Part shown: piece after piece, positions 12,225 to 24,014 of the stretch
How positions within the stretch are numbered: position 1 is the first letter of the stretch
How the letters are laid out: every line of letters starts with the position of its first letter
NCBI RefSeq assembly: GCF_030445035.2
Contig: NC_080673.1
Coordinates: 186,663,216-186,727,215, forward strand
From: Dasypus novemcinctus
Taxonomy: Eukaryota; Chordata; Mammalia; Cingulata; Dasypodidae
Length of the DNA stretch: 64,000 bases
Direction: 5' to 3'
Notes under the pieces: model-generated
What the model was told of the DNA's origin: nothing
Databases searched by the model: none
Seen by the model: only the letters and a program-made list of their open reading frames with translations
Program-made: the position numbers and the translations under genes

Positions 12225-12375
12225 GTCAAATTATTTTTCATTTGATGTATTTCTTTAATGTCTGTCACCCCTGTGAAGTGCAAGCTCCATGAAGGCTTCC
12301 TGTATCCTCAATGCCCAGAACAGAGCTTGGTGCATAGGAGGTGCTCAATATATATTTGTTGAATGAATGAATGAG
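12225..12375 (+). mobile_element. L2 LINE 3' end
   Basis: Contains 'gcaagctccatgaaggcttc', 'ggtgctcaatatatatttgt' and a GAATGAATGAATGA tail in L2 order. Confidence 0.8.
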
Positions 12376-12444
12376 GAATTCTGGGTCTATAATAAAAAAT
12401 TAAATTTGTATGTATGTGTATGTTTGTATGTATATACTCATACT

Positions 12445-12500
12445 TAATGGGGGGGGGGGGGAGGAGGGTAAGAGAGTGAGAGAGAGAGAGAAAGTTCTAG
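12445..12500. repeat. Simple repeat: poly-G then (GA)n
   Basis: A run of about 14 G from 12,449 is followed by purine-rich GA repeats to about 12,495. The whole block is all-purine on the plus strand. Confidence 0.9.
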
Positions 12501-13180
12501 GCGGGCCTGTAGACATGGTGACATCTCAGAACCGTCAAACCCCTAGAAGAGAATGAAAAATAAGTGCTAACAGAAAAAGTGGAGCAGTTAACATTTTTAA
12601 ATTTAGAGATAAGAATGTTATAGATGGAGACAGCGCTGGAGAGTGAAAAGTATCTATTTCTAGCTGCCTTATTTAATTTATATCTGTTAAATGGGAATAG
12701 AAGTGTTTACTTATAGTTGGGTTAATTGGGATATGTATGCAAAGCATTGAACCCAGCCACTATTCTTACTTGAGAGAGTATAGTAAGAAACACACTTGAA
12801 AAAAAATAAAACAAAACAAACAGAGCTACTTAAACACTGTTTAACAGTAGGGTTTGCATATATTCAAAAAACATTCAAAGCCTTGCAAAAAGAAATGGGA
12901 AAATGTCTCCTCTAAGTTCATCCCATCTTATATACTGTATTTATTCATATATGTATACAAACCCATAGAGCAATTTATCTATATATTATATAGATAGAGA
13001 AATTTATCTATATATTTCAATTAGTGATACGTTCCTTAGTGCTGATCTATAAAAATGAAATTTTGCAAAACAAATAAAAGTTTAAAACTACTTTAAAAAA
13101 CCCACAAAACTGGTTGATTCTGATTGATCAGAATCAATACCAGAATAATTTTTCCTGTTACTCTGGAATATCCTATGCAG
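12500..13180. other. Unannotated AT-rich sequence with near-palindrome
   Basis: No gene or named repeat. At about 12,978-12,996 the sequence ATCTATATATTATATAGAT is a palindrome except at its centre, and 'aatttatctatatat' recurs about 30 bp later. Confidence 0.5.
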
Positions 13181-13184
13181 TTTT

Positions 13185-13440
13185 TTTAAAGTTCTTCTCC
13201 ATCTGCCTGTCTTCTCTTCTAGTCTTCTCTTTAGGAAGTACCGGGAACCAATCCTAGGACCTATGACGTGAGAAAGGGGCATCCAATCACTTAAGCCACC
13301 TCAGCTCCCAGCATTTTTCTTTTGTTGTTGTTGTCTTTCTTCTGTGTCTCTTTTTTGTTGTTGTTGCATCATCTTGTTGAGTTAACTTGTGTATGGACCA
13401 GCACTCTATGGCGTGTGCCAGCTCTACGAGACCTATGCAC
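13185..13440 (-). mobile_element. DAS-type tRNA SINE, partial
   Basis: In plus it reads 'gaaccaatcctaggacc', then a 'cacttaagccacctcagctc' tRNA-like end, then 'gttgcatcatcttgttgag'. This matches the inner tRNA-like unit and body of the SINEs at 46,736 and 62,524, truncated at both sides. Confidence 0.65.
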
Positions 13441-14084
13441 TTTTGCTAAACATAAAATTTCCATTTAGGTAGTAAGGGTCACAATTAGGGGTTTCTTTTT
13501 GGTGATTTTTTATTATGTATTTTTTTAACAAATCAATTTTGTTGATACTTATTAATAAGACATAAATCGTCCAAAGAGTACAATCAATGGCATTTGGTGT
13601 GATATCATATTTGTGCATTCATTACCCCAATCATTCCCAGGGCACTTTCAATTTTTTCCAATAATAAAATAAAAATAAACAAAAAACAAAATTAATCACC
13701 TCTCAATATCTCTTAGCCTTGACTGCCATACAGAGCTGCTATTCTTTTTCCTTCTCTCTAGTATATTTGTATTTATATTTTGTAAAGGCAATCTTATACA
13801 TGCAACATCACCTATATTCATGTTTTACATGAGGTTTACTATTTCATACAGTCCTATGTTACAGATTTTAGCTTTCCTTCTGATACTATGTATCACCTTA
13901 GATTTTCCCTTTTAACCACTGTCATACCTATACACTGGCACTGCTAGTTACAAACATCATGATAAGCTTTAACCATTTCTATTCACTTCTAAAGATTTAC
14001 AAACAACCTTTTAAACAATTCTGCACAGATTAACCCTCAGCTTTCCATTCTCTACCCTCCTTCTGTTTTCTGGTGACATATATA

Positions 14085-14168
14085 CATATGTGTGTGTGTG
14101 TGTATTTAATTTTTTAATTTAATTGTCTTTTTTAAAAGATAAATAGATCACAAAAATGTTACATTAAA
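14085..14168 (-). mobile_element. Very short L1 3'-terminal insertion
   Basis: The minus strand ends 'aggacctcttatattttt', 'tgtgatctatttatc' and an A-rich tail, matching the last 75-85 bp of the L1s at 2,216-2,310, 49,493-49,811 and 61,212-61,515. It interrupts older L1 3'UTR on both sides. It is probably an extremely 5'-truncated insertion; I see no clear TSD. Confidence 0.5.
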
Positions 14169-14229
14169 AAATATAAGAGGTCCTATATTCTTATTATTAA
14201 CTCCATAAGTTTACCCAATACATTTAGCT

Positions 14230-15395
14230 CATAATAGCGCAATCATAGAGTATTTGTCTTTTTGTGTCTGGCTTTCTTCACTAAACATGTCTTCTAAGTT
14301 CATCCATGTTGTCAAATGCTTCATGACTTTGTTTCTTCTTAGCACTGCATAATAGCCCATCATGTGTATATACCACAATTTGTTTATCCATTCATTAGTT
14401 GATGGATACTTGGATTGTTTCCAATTTTTGGCAATTGCAAACAATGCCTCCATGAACATCAGTGTGCAGATTATCTGTTCTTGTCTCTGCTCTAAGTTCT
14501 TCTGGGTATATACCTAGTGATAGTATTACCAGGTCACATAACAAATCTATATTCAACTTCCTGAGTAACTGTCAAACAGTCCTTCCAGTGGCTGTACCAT
14601 TCTACATTCCCACTGAAGATGAATAAGTATTCCTGTCTCTCTACATTCTTTCCAACATTTCGTTTCCAACTTTTTAATAGCAGCCAATCTAATAGGTATG
14701 AAATGATATCTTACTGTAGTTTTGATTTGCTTTTCTCTAGTCACTAGTGATGTTGAACATTTTTTCATGCGTTTCTTCACCATTTGTATTTCTTCTTTGG
14801 ACAATTGTCTTTTGCGGAAGTTTTCTTTAAATTTTTATTCCTCCCTCCCTCCAAGATGTTCCCTTTTCTTTCTGCTAGTTGTCAGTTCATCTTCCTCAGG
14901 AGGGACCAGGAACTGAACTCAGGAATTCCCATGTGAGGGGTGAGTTCCCAATTGCTTGAACCGCTTCTGCTCATGGTTTGTTGTGGCTCATTGTGGCTCA
15001 TTGCAGCTCATCTTCTTTAGAAGGCACCAGGTACCTAACCTGGGACCTCCCATGTGGGAATTAAGTGTCTGACTACTTGAGCCACACTCCCCTTTTCACC
15101 AATTTTTAAATCAGGTAGTTTGTCTTTTTGTTGTATATTATGGATATTAAACCCTTCTTGGATATGTGATTGCGAAATATTTTCTCCCATTGAGTTGGCT
15201 CCCTTTTCACCCTTTTGACAAAGTCCTAAGAGATGAAAAGCATTTAATTTTGATAAGGTCCCATTTATCTATTTTTTCTTTTGTTGCCCCTGCTTTGGGT
15301 GTAAGGTTTAAGAGACTACCCCATCCCACAAGATCTTGTAGAAGTTTTCCTACATTTTCTTCTAGGAGTTTTAAGATTGTCGCTCTTATTTTTGT
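14230..15395 (-). pseudogene. L1 ORF2 C-terminal domain remnant
   Basis: Coding remnants of the end of L1 ORF2. The frame at 14,553-14,804 holds a C-x3-C-x7-H-x4-C motif (residues 50, 54, 62, 67; bases 14,604-14,657), the Cys-rich motif typical of L1 ORF2. The frame at 14,229-14,459 matches the very C-terminus (a WI-x-K-x-WYIH type segment). 15,395-15,110 matches the region just before, with IDKWDLIK visible in translation. The SINE at 14,840-15,105 and several stops interrupt it. Confidence 0.75.
14840..15105 (-). mobile_element. tRNA-derived SINE inserted in L1
   Basis: Two tRNA-like ends in antisense: 'ccatgtgaggggtgagttcc...cttgaaccgcttctg' and 'gacctcccatgtgggaatta...cttgagccacactcc'. 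It lies between consecutive parts of the L1 ORF2 C-terminal region, so it is younger than that L1. Confidence 0.65.
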
Positions 15396-15699
15396 TGATC
15401 TACAAAATACAACTTTTGGTTTTGTTGATTCTTTCTATTGTTTGTTTTGTTTTTTGTTCTAAATTTCATTTTTTTATGCTCTGATCTTACTGTTTTTTTC
15501 CTTCAGCTTGGTTTCGAATTAGTTTGCTCTTCTTTTTCTAGTTCTTCCAGATGTGCAGTCAGATCTTCAATTTTAGCTCCTTCTCTTTTAATGATCATTG
15601 AGCACTATAAATTCCCTCTCAGCATTGCCTTTGCAGTGTTCCATAAGTTTTGATATGTTATGTTCTCATTTTCATTTGTCTCAAGTTAGTTGTTGAATT

Positions 15700-16450
15700 C
15701 TCTTGCAATTTCTTCTTTGACCCACTATTTAAAAATGTATTTTTTAATCACCATATACTTATGTATTTTCCCTTTTTCCATCTGTTATTGATTTCTAGCT
15801 TCATTCAATTATGATCAGAAAACTGTTTTGTATAATTTCAATGTTTTTAAATTTATTGAGACTTGTTTTATGACCCAACATATGGTCTATCTTGGAGAAG
15901 GATTCATGAGCATTGGAAAAGAAAATATATCCTGCTGTTTTGGAATGGGATGCTTTATAGATGTCTGTTAGTTCTAGTTCATTATCATGTTCATGTTCTC
16001 TCTTTCTTTATTTATCTTCTGTCCAGGTGTTCTATCAAATACTGAGAGTTGTATATTGAAGTCTCCAACTATTATTTTAGAGACATCTATTTTTCCCTTC
16101 AGTTTGACAGTGTGTGCTTCATGTAACTTAGTGCACTCAGGTTAGGTACATACATCTTTAGTATAGTTTTATCTTCTTGGTGAATTTTCCCTTTTATTAA
16201 TATATAATGACCTTCTTCATCCCTTACAACAGTTTTGCATTTGAAATCTATTTTGTCCAATGTTAGTCTCACTACTCCATCTCTTTTTTTGGTTACTATT
16301 TTCATGGAATATCTTTTTCCAACCTTTTACTTTTACCCTGGTTGTGTTCTTACATCTGAGGTGGGTCTCTTGTAGATAACATTTAGACTGCTTATAATTT
16401 TTTATCCAATCTATTAGTCTATGTCATTTGATTGGGGAATTCAATCCATT
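15700..16450 (-). pseudogene. L1 ORF2 endonuclease domain remnant
   Basis: The APE-type endonuclease nicks target DNA for L1 integration. The catalytic signature segments are readable: QETH at 16,361-16,372, GDFN at 16,055-16,066 and SDHN at 15,808-15,819, in the family's order and spacing. The frame at 16,099-16,305 includes KIDFK and RDEEGHYILIKG. Frameshifts and stops separate the blocks (a stop follows SDHN directly), so no protein could be made. Confidence 0.8.
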
Positions 16451-17056
16451 AACATTCATGTTATTACTGCATAGGCATTACTTACTTATCCATTTGTCCT
16501 TCCGCTCTCTGTTGTCCTATTGTTCTACTGTCTGTCTTCTTATCCTTTAGCTTACCTTCCTAATAATCTTCATTTCTAAACTCTTTTCTAAATCTCTTAC
16601 CCTTGTTTTTTCCCTTTCAGGCTGCAGCACTCCCATTGGTATTTTTTGTAATTCTGGTCTTTTGGTAGCATATTCTATCGTTTTTTGTTTGTCTGTGAGA
16701 CTTTGAACTCACCCTTATTTTTTAAAGACAGTTTTGCTGGAAACAGAATTCTTGACTGGCAGTTTTTCTCTTTAAGTACCTTAAATACATCACGCCACTT
16801 TCTTCTCACCTCCATGGTTTCTGATGAGAGATTGGCATTTAATCTTATTAAGGTTCTTTTTACTTTTCTCTTGCTGCTTTCAGAATCCTCTCTTTATCTC
16901 TGATATTTGTCATTCTGCATAGTAGGTGTCTTGTGGTAAGTTTATTCAGGTTTATTCTGTTTGATGTGCATTATCCTTCTTGGATATTGATATTTATGTC
17001 TTTCACAAGGGTTGGGAAGTTTTCAGTGTTAATATTCTTTCTTCCCCTTTTCCATT

Positions 17057-17530
17057 CTATTCTCCTTCTTGGACACCAGTAATGTAAATGTTTGTGTGTT
17101 TCACATTGTCATTCAATTCCCTGAGACTATGTTCCATTTTTTCCATTATTTTCTCTTTCTGTTCTCCTGTCTTTTCCAGTTCAGATGTTCTGTCTTCAAT
17201 GTCTTCAAACAATTCAAATCTGCTCTTTTGTACCTCTAACGTATTTTTAATCTCATCCATCATGTCTTTCATTCCCATAAGGTCAGTTACTTTTCTTTGC
17301 AGGCTTTCCAATTGTTCTTTGTACTCTCCCAGTGTCTTTTTAATACTCTTTATTTCTTCAGTCATATTTTCTCTAAAATCTTTGAAGTGATTTAGGAGAG
17401 TTGTGTGATTATCACTGTTTAATTGCCTTAAATCCTGTATCTCTTCAGGATATTTAGTTAGTTCTTTTGGCTCGGCCATCTGTTCCTGTTTACTGGTATT
17501 GCTTGCAATCTTTTGCTGGTGTCTAGGCAT
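17057..17530 (-). pseudogene. L1 ORF1 N-terminal half (coiled coil), truncated
   Basis: 157-residue frame rich in E, K, Q and L heptads (about residues 40-140), ending in the conserved NIYITGVQEGE-type entry to the ORF1 RRM domain. A TAG stops it there. After the stop the remaining ORF1 (RRM and C-terminal domain, about 17,056 to 16,650; for example an FPAKLS segment) is still recognisable in shifted frames. ORF1p is the trimeric RNA-binding chaperone of the L1 RNP; this copy is dead. Confidence 0.8.
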
Positions 17531-18309
17531 CTGTGTATGTTGGTGAATTTACTCTGAAGGCCAATTTCCCTGTCTTGCCTATTATTTTTATTTTCAAAGC
17601 TCTTCTTTGATGTTTGGTTCAACTTATTCTAAGTCTTTAAAATTACTTGCCTTAAGTTATCAAAACCCAACCAAGGAGTCACTAGTGGGGGGCAGGTTTT
17701 CTCCCAGGGATCAGATACTGAGAAGTTTTGTCCATGCAGTTTCCAGACTGGCCAGCAGATGATGCTCACCAGCACATCTTTCCATAGAGGTGTTTCAAGT
17801 GGGGCTTTCCTGTGTTCCTGTTTTGAATCTCCAAAGAGGAGATTCAAAGCAGGCTTTGCTGGTCGAATTCACTGAAGAAAAGCATCCTGACTCCTCCTCC
17901 CTTATCTCTTGAAACAGGTGACAGGGGAGAAGATGTCTGCAATTGGCTGTAGTGAGCTAGGGGTTTTACCCCAGCTTAATATCTTAGGGGTAGGGAGGGG
18001 AGGCCTTTGTGTCTGCTGCTGGGACTTGGGAACTCACGTTCATTGTTTCAACTTCTTCGTCTCTCTGTCCCTCACCATCCTGGGAGTTGTGAAACATTGT
18101 CCTGCTCTGCTGACTCCCAAAGCAGCTCCCTTGGACATCTTTTGACTCTTTCTCCATTGTTTTCTTGAGTGCACTGGGCTCTGCCCATTAGTGCAATGCT
18201 ATTTGCCAACAGTTCCCACAAATAAGTAAGCCCCAAGGTAAGTTTTGCTGACTTTTCCGGACCATCTGACAGGGGCTGGGCATTTTCCTTCATCCATGCA
18301 CTAGGTGAC

Positions 18310-18690
18310 ATTAATCTTTGGAATGGAATTTCTCTGTGACCTAAGTGTCTCGTATAAGGGCATGCAACATCTGTGCATGCTCACTGGGCAACTTTCCAAT
18401 GGGAAAGCTGACAGAGTTAACCCATACTTAGGATGACATCTCTTTCCTGAAAAATATAGGCAGGGATTTGAGATCTTCCTCCTGAAATTAAAATTATTGT
18501 AAAAAAACTTTGGCGTTGAAGTAAATCCCAGTGGTGAACTTAAGTGTATCACTCAATACCCCTCTTCAACCATTGCCCAAATGAAGCTCTACTGTACCAT
18601 TTAAAAAAAGTGATTTTTCAGGAGAGGAATGAAGCAAGTGCAAAACCTATAAATTAAGGCCATCTCCCCTTATTAGATTTTATTAAATTT
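18310..18690. other. Unannotated sequence
   Basis: Flank of the large L1. Nothing recognised. Confidence 0.4.
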
Positions 18691-18975
18691 TGTCTTTTAA
18701 CAATGAGACAAATATAGGTACCACTTATTGGACATTGAATATGTGTAAGAAATTTTGCTTCTCTTAGATCATTTAATGCTTCCAGCAACTCAGCAAGGTA
18801 AGGTTTATTATTAATTTTATTATTACTCTTGTTTTTGATGAATTTACTGAGACATTGAGAGGTCAAGAAATGTGCTCATGCCACTCAATCAGTAAGTGGG
18901 TGAGACAGGATTTAAAACTAGGCAAATGGATTCCCAAACTCACATTCTTGACCAGTATGTGGTAGCTCATAACAA
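18690..18975 (-). mobile_element. MIR SINE
   Basis: In plus it shows the antisense MIR order: 'ccacttattggacattgaat', a TCATTTAATGCTTCCAGCAA block, 'tttactgagacattgagagg' and 'aagtgggtgagacaggattt'. Confidence 0.75.
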
Positions 18976-18979
18976 TCAG

Positions 18980-19600
18980 AAAATGAACTTAGAATAGGGG
19001 CTGCCAATGGACTGACTATATGTGATTGAGGGACTTGTTACAATATAGAAAAGGGGCTGATAAGTCTTATCCACTTCTGGTGGAAAATAAATGGCTGTTT
19101 TCTGCTGAAGAATAAAGAATCCCAACCTCATTCAAGGCCTTGATACCTTATGTGGCCTATGTGATAATTTACTATTTTGTACTTTACCTGTCACTGACCT
19201 ATATCTACAGCATCTGGCTTTGCTTACTGAAAAGCAGGGACTCATGATTAACTGCATTTGACTGCTCTTTTCCCAGAGTCGTCTGTATCTGCTGAGCTTT
19301 GAAGCAGGAAATTCCAAAGTAACTCTTCCTGACATGAAAATTAGGTTTAATCTTAACAGGAAATTCATATCAAAAAGGAAAATAAGGGGAGGATGTAGTA
19401 ATTTAGTGCTGGATGTTCAAAGAAGCAGGGCCCCAAATAACACTTGTATTAAATCTGCTTAGATAAAAGCCGGAGAACAAATGATATTTTAACAGGTGAA
19501 ATCAATTTCCTTTTCTGGTTTCACAGAGCATTTCATATTACTGACCACCCCACAAGGATATGTTTGCACACATGGGAGGGGCAACATCAGGAAGTGAAGG
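18980..19600. other. Unannotated sequence
   Basis: No repeat or coding signal recognised. Confidence 0.35.
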
Positions 19601-20590
19601 AAATCTTTCTGAAGGATTCTTGAGGGAAGAAAGAATTGTCAAGGCTGGAATGTGGAAGAGGCAATGTAGCTCAGGCATGAGAGGAGCATGCTTAAAAGGA
19701 CAGTGGCATGAGGAAGAAACTAAGTAGCTTAAGAAGGCTGAGATGCCGGGTGAGAGAGGAAGAATGACTGGCCAGGTAGGTGGGAGGCAGATCTGGAAAG
19801 GCCTCATGTATTACACAAAGGAGTCTAATTTTATTATGTAGGCAAGTGATGAAAGATATTAAGCAATGTAGTGGCACGATTAGTTTCAGATTTTAGAATG
19901 ATCACTGGAAGTATGGTGTCTGTTGCATTGGAAACAAGTAAGAATGAAGCCAGAGAGATCAAAATAGGGTGCTGTGGAAATGACCCTTGTAAGAAAAGAT
20001 AAAGGCTTGAACTGAGGCAGTGACAATGAGCTGGGAGGGGGAGATGGATGTAAGAGGTCATGAGGAGTTTGAATCCTAGGTATGGGGGCTGAGGTAAAAG
20101 AAGAGTTAAGGATGACTATTAGGTTTCTGACTAGGGTAACAGGAAGGTGAGATAAAGTTGTGTCTGTTTATTTGCTTAAAAGCAAAAACCAAGGATGGTG
20201 AAAATGTTGCACGAAGAAGAAAGATGGAGGCTATTTGATAAAAAGATGTTTTGGAGAAGCCTGAGGGGATGGGATGCTAATGGAGCAACACCACTTCCAC
20301 TAAAATGGGGGAAGAGGGAGTAAAGAAGGAAGAACTTGTAGACAGGTCTGTGCTAGCAAAGCAGACAGGACAGCAGTGCTCAGAAAGTTGAGGCACTTGA
20401 ACTTTGCCTGGGGGTGGGTAGGAAGCAATGTTTGTGTTAAGTGTGAAGGCCACAGTTTTGGGGCAAGAGGTTTGTGGACAGTGGTGAAGGTTTGAACTAC
20501 TGTGGACAATAGAAGGTGATGCTTCCTGGGAAGAGATAGAGGAATGGCTGAGTAGGCTAGTGGCTTTGAAGGGGCTGCACAAAACCACAA
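19600..20590 (-). mobile_element. L2 LINE, long antisense fragment
   Basis: Phrases such as 'ggaaaggcctcatgta', 'agagttaaggatgactatta' and 'aggtttctgactagggtaac' are in the order of the complement of L2 upstream of its 3' end. Minus-strand frames of 75-103 codons at 19,538-20,590 are L2-derived or accidental. Confidence 0.65.
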
Positions 20591-20599
20591 ACTGGTGAT

Positions 20600-21220
20600 G
20601 GGGTCACTCTGCTCAGTTTGTGATACATGACTTCTTCCTATATTATATTAGAACTGACTGTTCTTAAGACCACTATGATGGCTAAGACCATGTCTCATAC
20701 AATCAAAGAATCTTATCTGTCCAGACAGGGCATGACCCATATTAGATCTCAATATTTTTTTGTTGACTTGAAATCTGTGAAACTATAGAATAGCAGGCAC
20801 GAAACACTATTAGCAAGCGGACTTTCTGACTAGATTCTTTGAAAAAAAAAAAAAAACCCAAACAAATTAAATGACTGTACCTTGGAGAACACACAGTAGA
20901 ACAGTCATTATTTTAGGATGGTTCTCCCAGGAGTGATGGTTCTCTGTATGAACAGATGTATCTGAAAAGACCAATTTTCTGCCAACAGTCACTTCCAAGC
21001 CATAGACTCAGGGTTTGGTGATGTAAAGCAAGGCAGAGCACCTGGCTTTGTTTATGGTGCTCTTTCTTCACAAATGGAAAATCTGAAAGAGTTTATGCAG
21101 TGCTTTAAGGGAGAAAAGTGAAGGGAATTGGAAAAAGTGGTGAAGGAAAAGAGTAAGCCAAGGCTGACTACCAATTAAAAGATTGTGATTGATACTTAAG
21201 GGTATATCCTGTAAGGCAAA
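20600..21220. other. Unannotated sequence
   Basis: Nothing recognised apart from a 14-bp poly-A at about 20,843. Confidence 0.35.
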
Positions 21221-21224
21221 CAGC

Positions 21225-21420
21225 ACAGGGTTGGATTAAAATAACAAAACAAAATAAACATGTAATTTCTAGTTCTGGCTTAGCCTCTAACTAATCACAT
21301 GAACTTCCGCAAGTGACCTATGATCAATTTTCTGAGACGCAATAATTTTATCAAAATAGTCATACTCTTTCCTTCAGATCATTTTAATGAACATGTCATA
21401 AACTGCCCAGAATTCTACAA
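21225..21420 (+). mobile_element. MIR-like SINE, weak
   Basis: 'agttctggcttagcctctaa', 'cacatgaacttccgcaagtg' and 'tcaattttctgagacgcaat' are in MIR order but much diverged. Confidence 0.45.
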
Positions 21421-21724
21421 ATGTTACTATTATTGCCAAAGGCTGCTGATAAGAACCATGATTCAATGCAAAATAAAATCACATGCCTCATTGCTTTCAC
21501 CTTTTCTCCTGCCCACCCCATCCCTAAGTTATCTCCTTGTTTGTTTCTTTTTTCTCTCTTGAATCTCTTTAGAATTTTATCTTTGGAGAAGGCTTGTCTA
21601 GAAGTTGAAACAAATCTATCACAGTATTTACTTCCCAAGCTGTCCTTTTTCAGTTTATCCACTATAATCAATGACCCAACATTTTTCCATTCTCTGAAAA
21701 GTTGCAAATATCGGGTCATTTGTT

Positions 21725-21830
21725 AGTGCAATCTAACAGTTGCTTATTGTGTTGCTATTATGTGCCAAGCTCTTTGCTAGGTGCAGGTAATTGAAGGATG
21801 AGGTAAAGTAGGGGAGTTGAACACAATGGG
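21725..21830 (-). mobile_element. L2 LINE 3'-end fragment
   Basis: 'gctattatgtgccaagctct' and 'tgctaggtgcaggtaattga' match the complement of the L2 3' end. Confidence 0.55.
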
Positions 21831-21989
21831 TTCTACTCAAATAGGTGCTAGATGTTCACATTGAAGTATAGAATATTAATGCAAACACAGAAAAGAAATT
21901 GATTAATTCAAACTGGGAAGTTTAGAGAAAGTTTTGAGCACAGTGTGTTGGGAGGAATGGCAAGTGGCCCAGTAGCTGGATTGCTCTTT

Positions 21990-22420
21990 CTTCAGTGTTA
22001 AATATCTTACTAGAAGTTCCAAAAATAAAACGTGGGTACAAGGTCCTCAAAAATGGTTACTTCCATGGCTTTTGGAAGGTTATGCTGCCAGAGACTTTGA
22101 AACAGTGGCCTAGCAGGATGGCAATAATCCCAGTTGAACAACAACAAGGGCTCTCACTAGGGAGCAAGATACAGAGACAGTGGCTAAGTCCTATGTTTTG
22201 TGGAAGGACTCAAAGATGCCTAAAGATTTGCTGCCATTTAGGAAATACACACACACATACTCTTAATTACTTGGGATGTTGGGATACCTGTAATCAACAT
22301 GGAAGACCATCCCTTAGCCCCCTAAATTCCTCTACATTTCATGACCTTTACATAGCCGTAACTTTTTCATAAGAGCTCAAGGTGAAGCTGGGTTTATTCT
22401 CAGGCTCTGCTACTTCTTGG
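21990..22420. other. Unannotated sequence
   Basis: A 125-codon open frame (21,995-22,372) has no recognisable domain, and an (AC)n run lies inside it. I do not call it a gene. Confidence 0.35.
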
Positions 22421-23220
22421 ACTTCTGTTGTGGATTGAATTGTGTTCCCCAAAAAGATATGTTCAAGTCCTGCCCCCTGCCCTCATGAATGTGAGCTTAT
22501 TTAGAAATAGGATCTTTGAACATGTTATTAGCTAAGATGGGGCCAAATTGGATTAGGTTGGGCTCTAACAGACTATGACTGGTGTCTCTATAAGAAGAGG
22601 AAATTTGGACTCAGTCAGTAGGAGACAGGAGAGAGAAGACAGAGGCAGAGCCTGAGTTAAGCCACAAGCCAAAGAATGCCATGGATTGCCAGCAAACCAC
22701 TGCTCTACCATACAGAATTCAGAACAAAGCATGGCTCAGATGACATCTTTTTTCTTTTTCTTTATTTTTGAGGAAGTTTTAAATTATATAAATGTTACAT
22801 AGAAAATATGGGGGATTCCTATACACAACATCCCCTCCCCCTCCCACACTTTATTCCATTAACACCTCTCATTAGTGTGGTACATTTGTTGCAATGGATA
22901 AACACATGTTGAAGCATTGCTACTAACCGTAATCTATGGTTTACATTATGTTACACTTTGCACAGCACAATTTTATAGATTACAACAAAATATATAATGG
23001 CCTATATTGCAGTGTCATGCAGAACAATACAATTCCAATGACCCCAAAATGTCCCAAGTTACACCTATTCTTTCCCCCCCTCAGAATCTCTGGTGACCAC
23101 TGGCTTTATATCAACGTTATAATTTCTACCATTATGATCATAATGATGCCTGCTTTAGTCCATATTTGCATTCTCCCCTTATGTTTGTTCATTCCTCAAT
23201 CTTGAGGATTTTGGGATGGA

Positions 23221-23817
23221 TGGTTTTAGATGTTTGATATGGTTTATGGATTTCACAATTAGATATTGGATTATGTTTGTGAACTGGTCTTTCCCCCTAG
23301 GCATATTAGATTATATTGGATTCAGAATTTTCACTTTTCCTTGATTAAATAATGATTGGGGCTTTGATTGAGCCATGTCAGTAGGATATTGAGTCCCCTT
23401 GGTGGGTGGAACTCACAGAGAAACTGCATCACAGAGAAGGGAAGTTGTAGTTTTGATCCTGGAGCCTGGGAAGTAAACACACAGAGAAGCAGACATGTGA
23501 GGAAGGAGAGAAGTTTCCATTACACACAGGCAGAGGCTTCAGGAAGAGAGATGAGCTGTTCTCATGATAGTCTTGTGGAAAAAGCAGAGCAGCTGAGCTC
23601 AAGGAGAAATGAGCCCTGGGAAGAGAAGAACCCAGGAAGTCTGAACCCTTGCACACATTGGCAGCCATCTTGCTCCAACATGTGGCAACAGACTTTGGTG
23701 AGGGAAGTAACTTAAACTTTATGACTGGTAGCAGCCTCTACCCCAAATAAATACCCTTTTACAAAAGCCAACAGATTTCTGTATTTTGCATCAGCACCCC
23801 TTTGACCAATTAATACA
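23221..23817 (+). repeat. 5' LTR of the provirus
   Basis: Ends '...ttaataca'. Shares 'gatattggattatgtttgtg', 'gtaaacacacagagaagcag' and 'ggcaacagactttggtgagg' with the 3' LTR. The exact left edge is uncertain by about 10 bp. Confidence 0.8.
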
Positions 23818-24014
23818 GCATTTGGTACCAGAGAGTGGGTTCATGCTTTTGCAATTACCAAAATGCTGGAACAGTTTTATAAGTGGGTAAGGGGTAGTTT
23901 TTGGAGGAATTGAGATGCCCAATGGAAAAAAGCTTACACTGCTTTGAAGAGACTGTTGATAGGAATATGATGAATGTTAAAGAAGCTTTTTATAATGCCT
24001 TAGAAGTAAATAAT

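Larger units (their letters stand above)
13500..18300 (-). mobile_element. Near full-length L1 lacking the reverse-transcriptase domain
   Basis: Minus-strand order: 5'UTR-like GC-richer leader (about 18,300 to 17,531), ORF1 (17,530 onward), ORF2 endonuclease (about 16,450 to 15,700), linker to about 15,395, then directly the ORF2 C-terminal region (about 15,395 to 14,230), then 3'UTR to about 13,500. The roughly 750 residues that normally carry the RT domain are absent. It also holds a SINE (14,840-15,105) and an 84-bp L1 3'-end piece (14,085-14,168). Frames are broken by stops and frameshifts, so it is dead now. HAL1 elements (ORF1-only L1 relatives) are a known parallel, but this copy keeps endonuclease and C-terminus. 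Confidence 0.75.

Noticed and set aside
14072..18311. Matching 'ggtgacat' at 14,072-14,079 and 18,304-18,311, suggesting a TSD for the RT-less L1
   Set aside because: L1 3'UTR continues to the left down to about 13,500, so 14,079 cannot be the element's edge. The 8-bp match is probably chance.
21995..22372. 125-codon plus-strand frame
   Set aside because: Contains an (AC)n run and no family resemblance.
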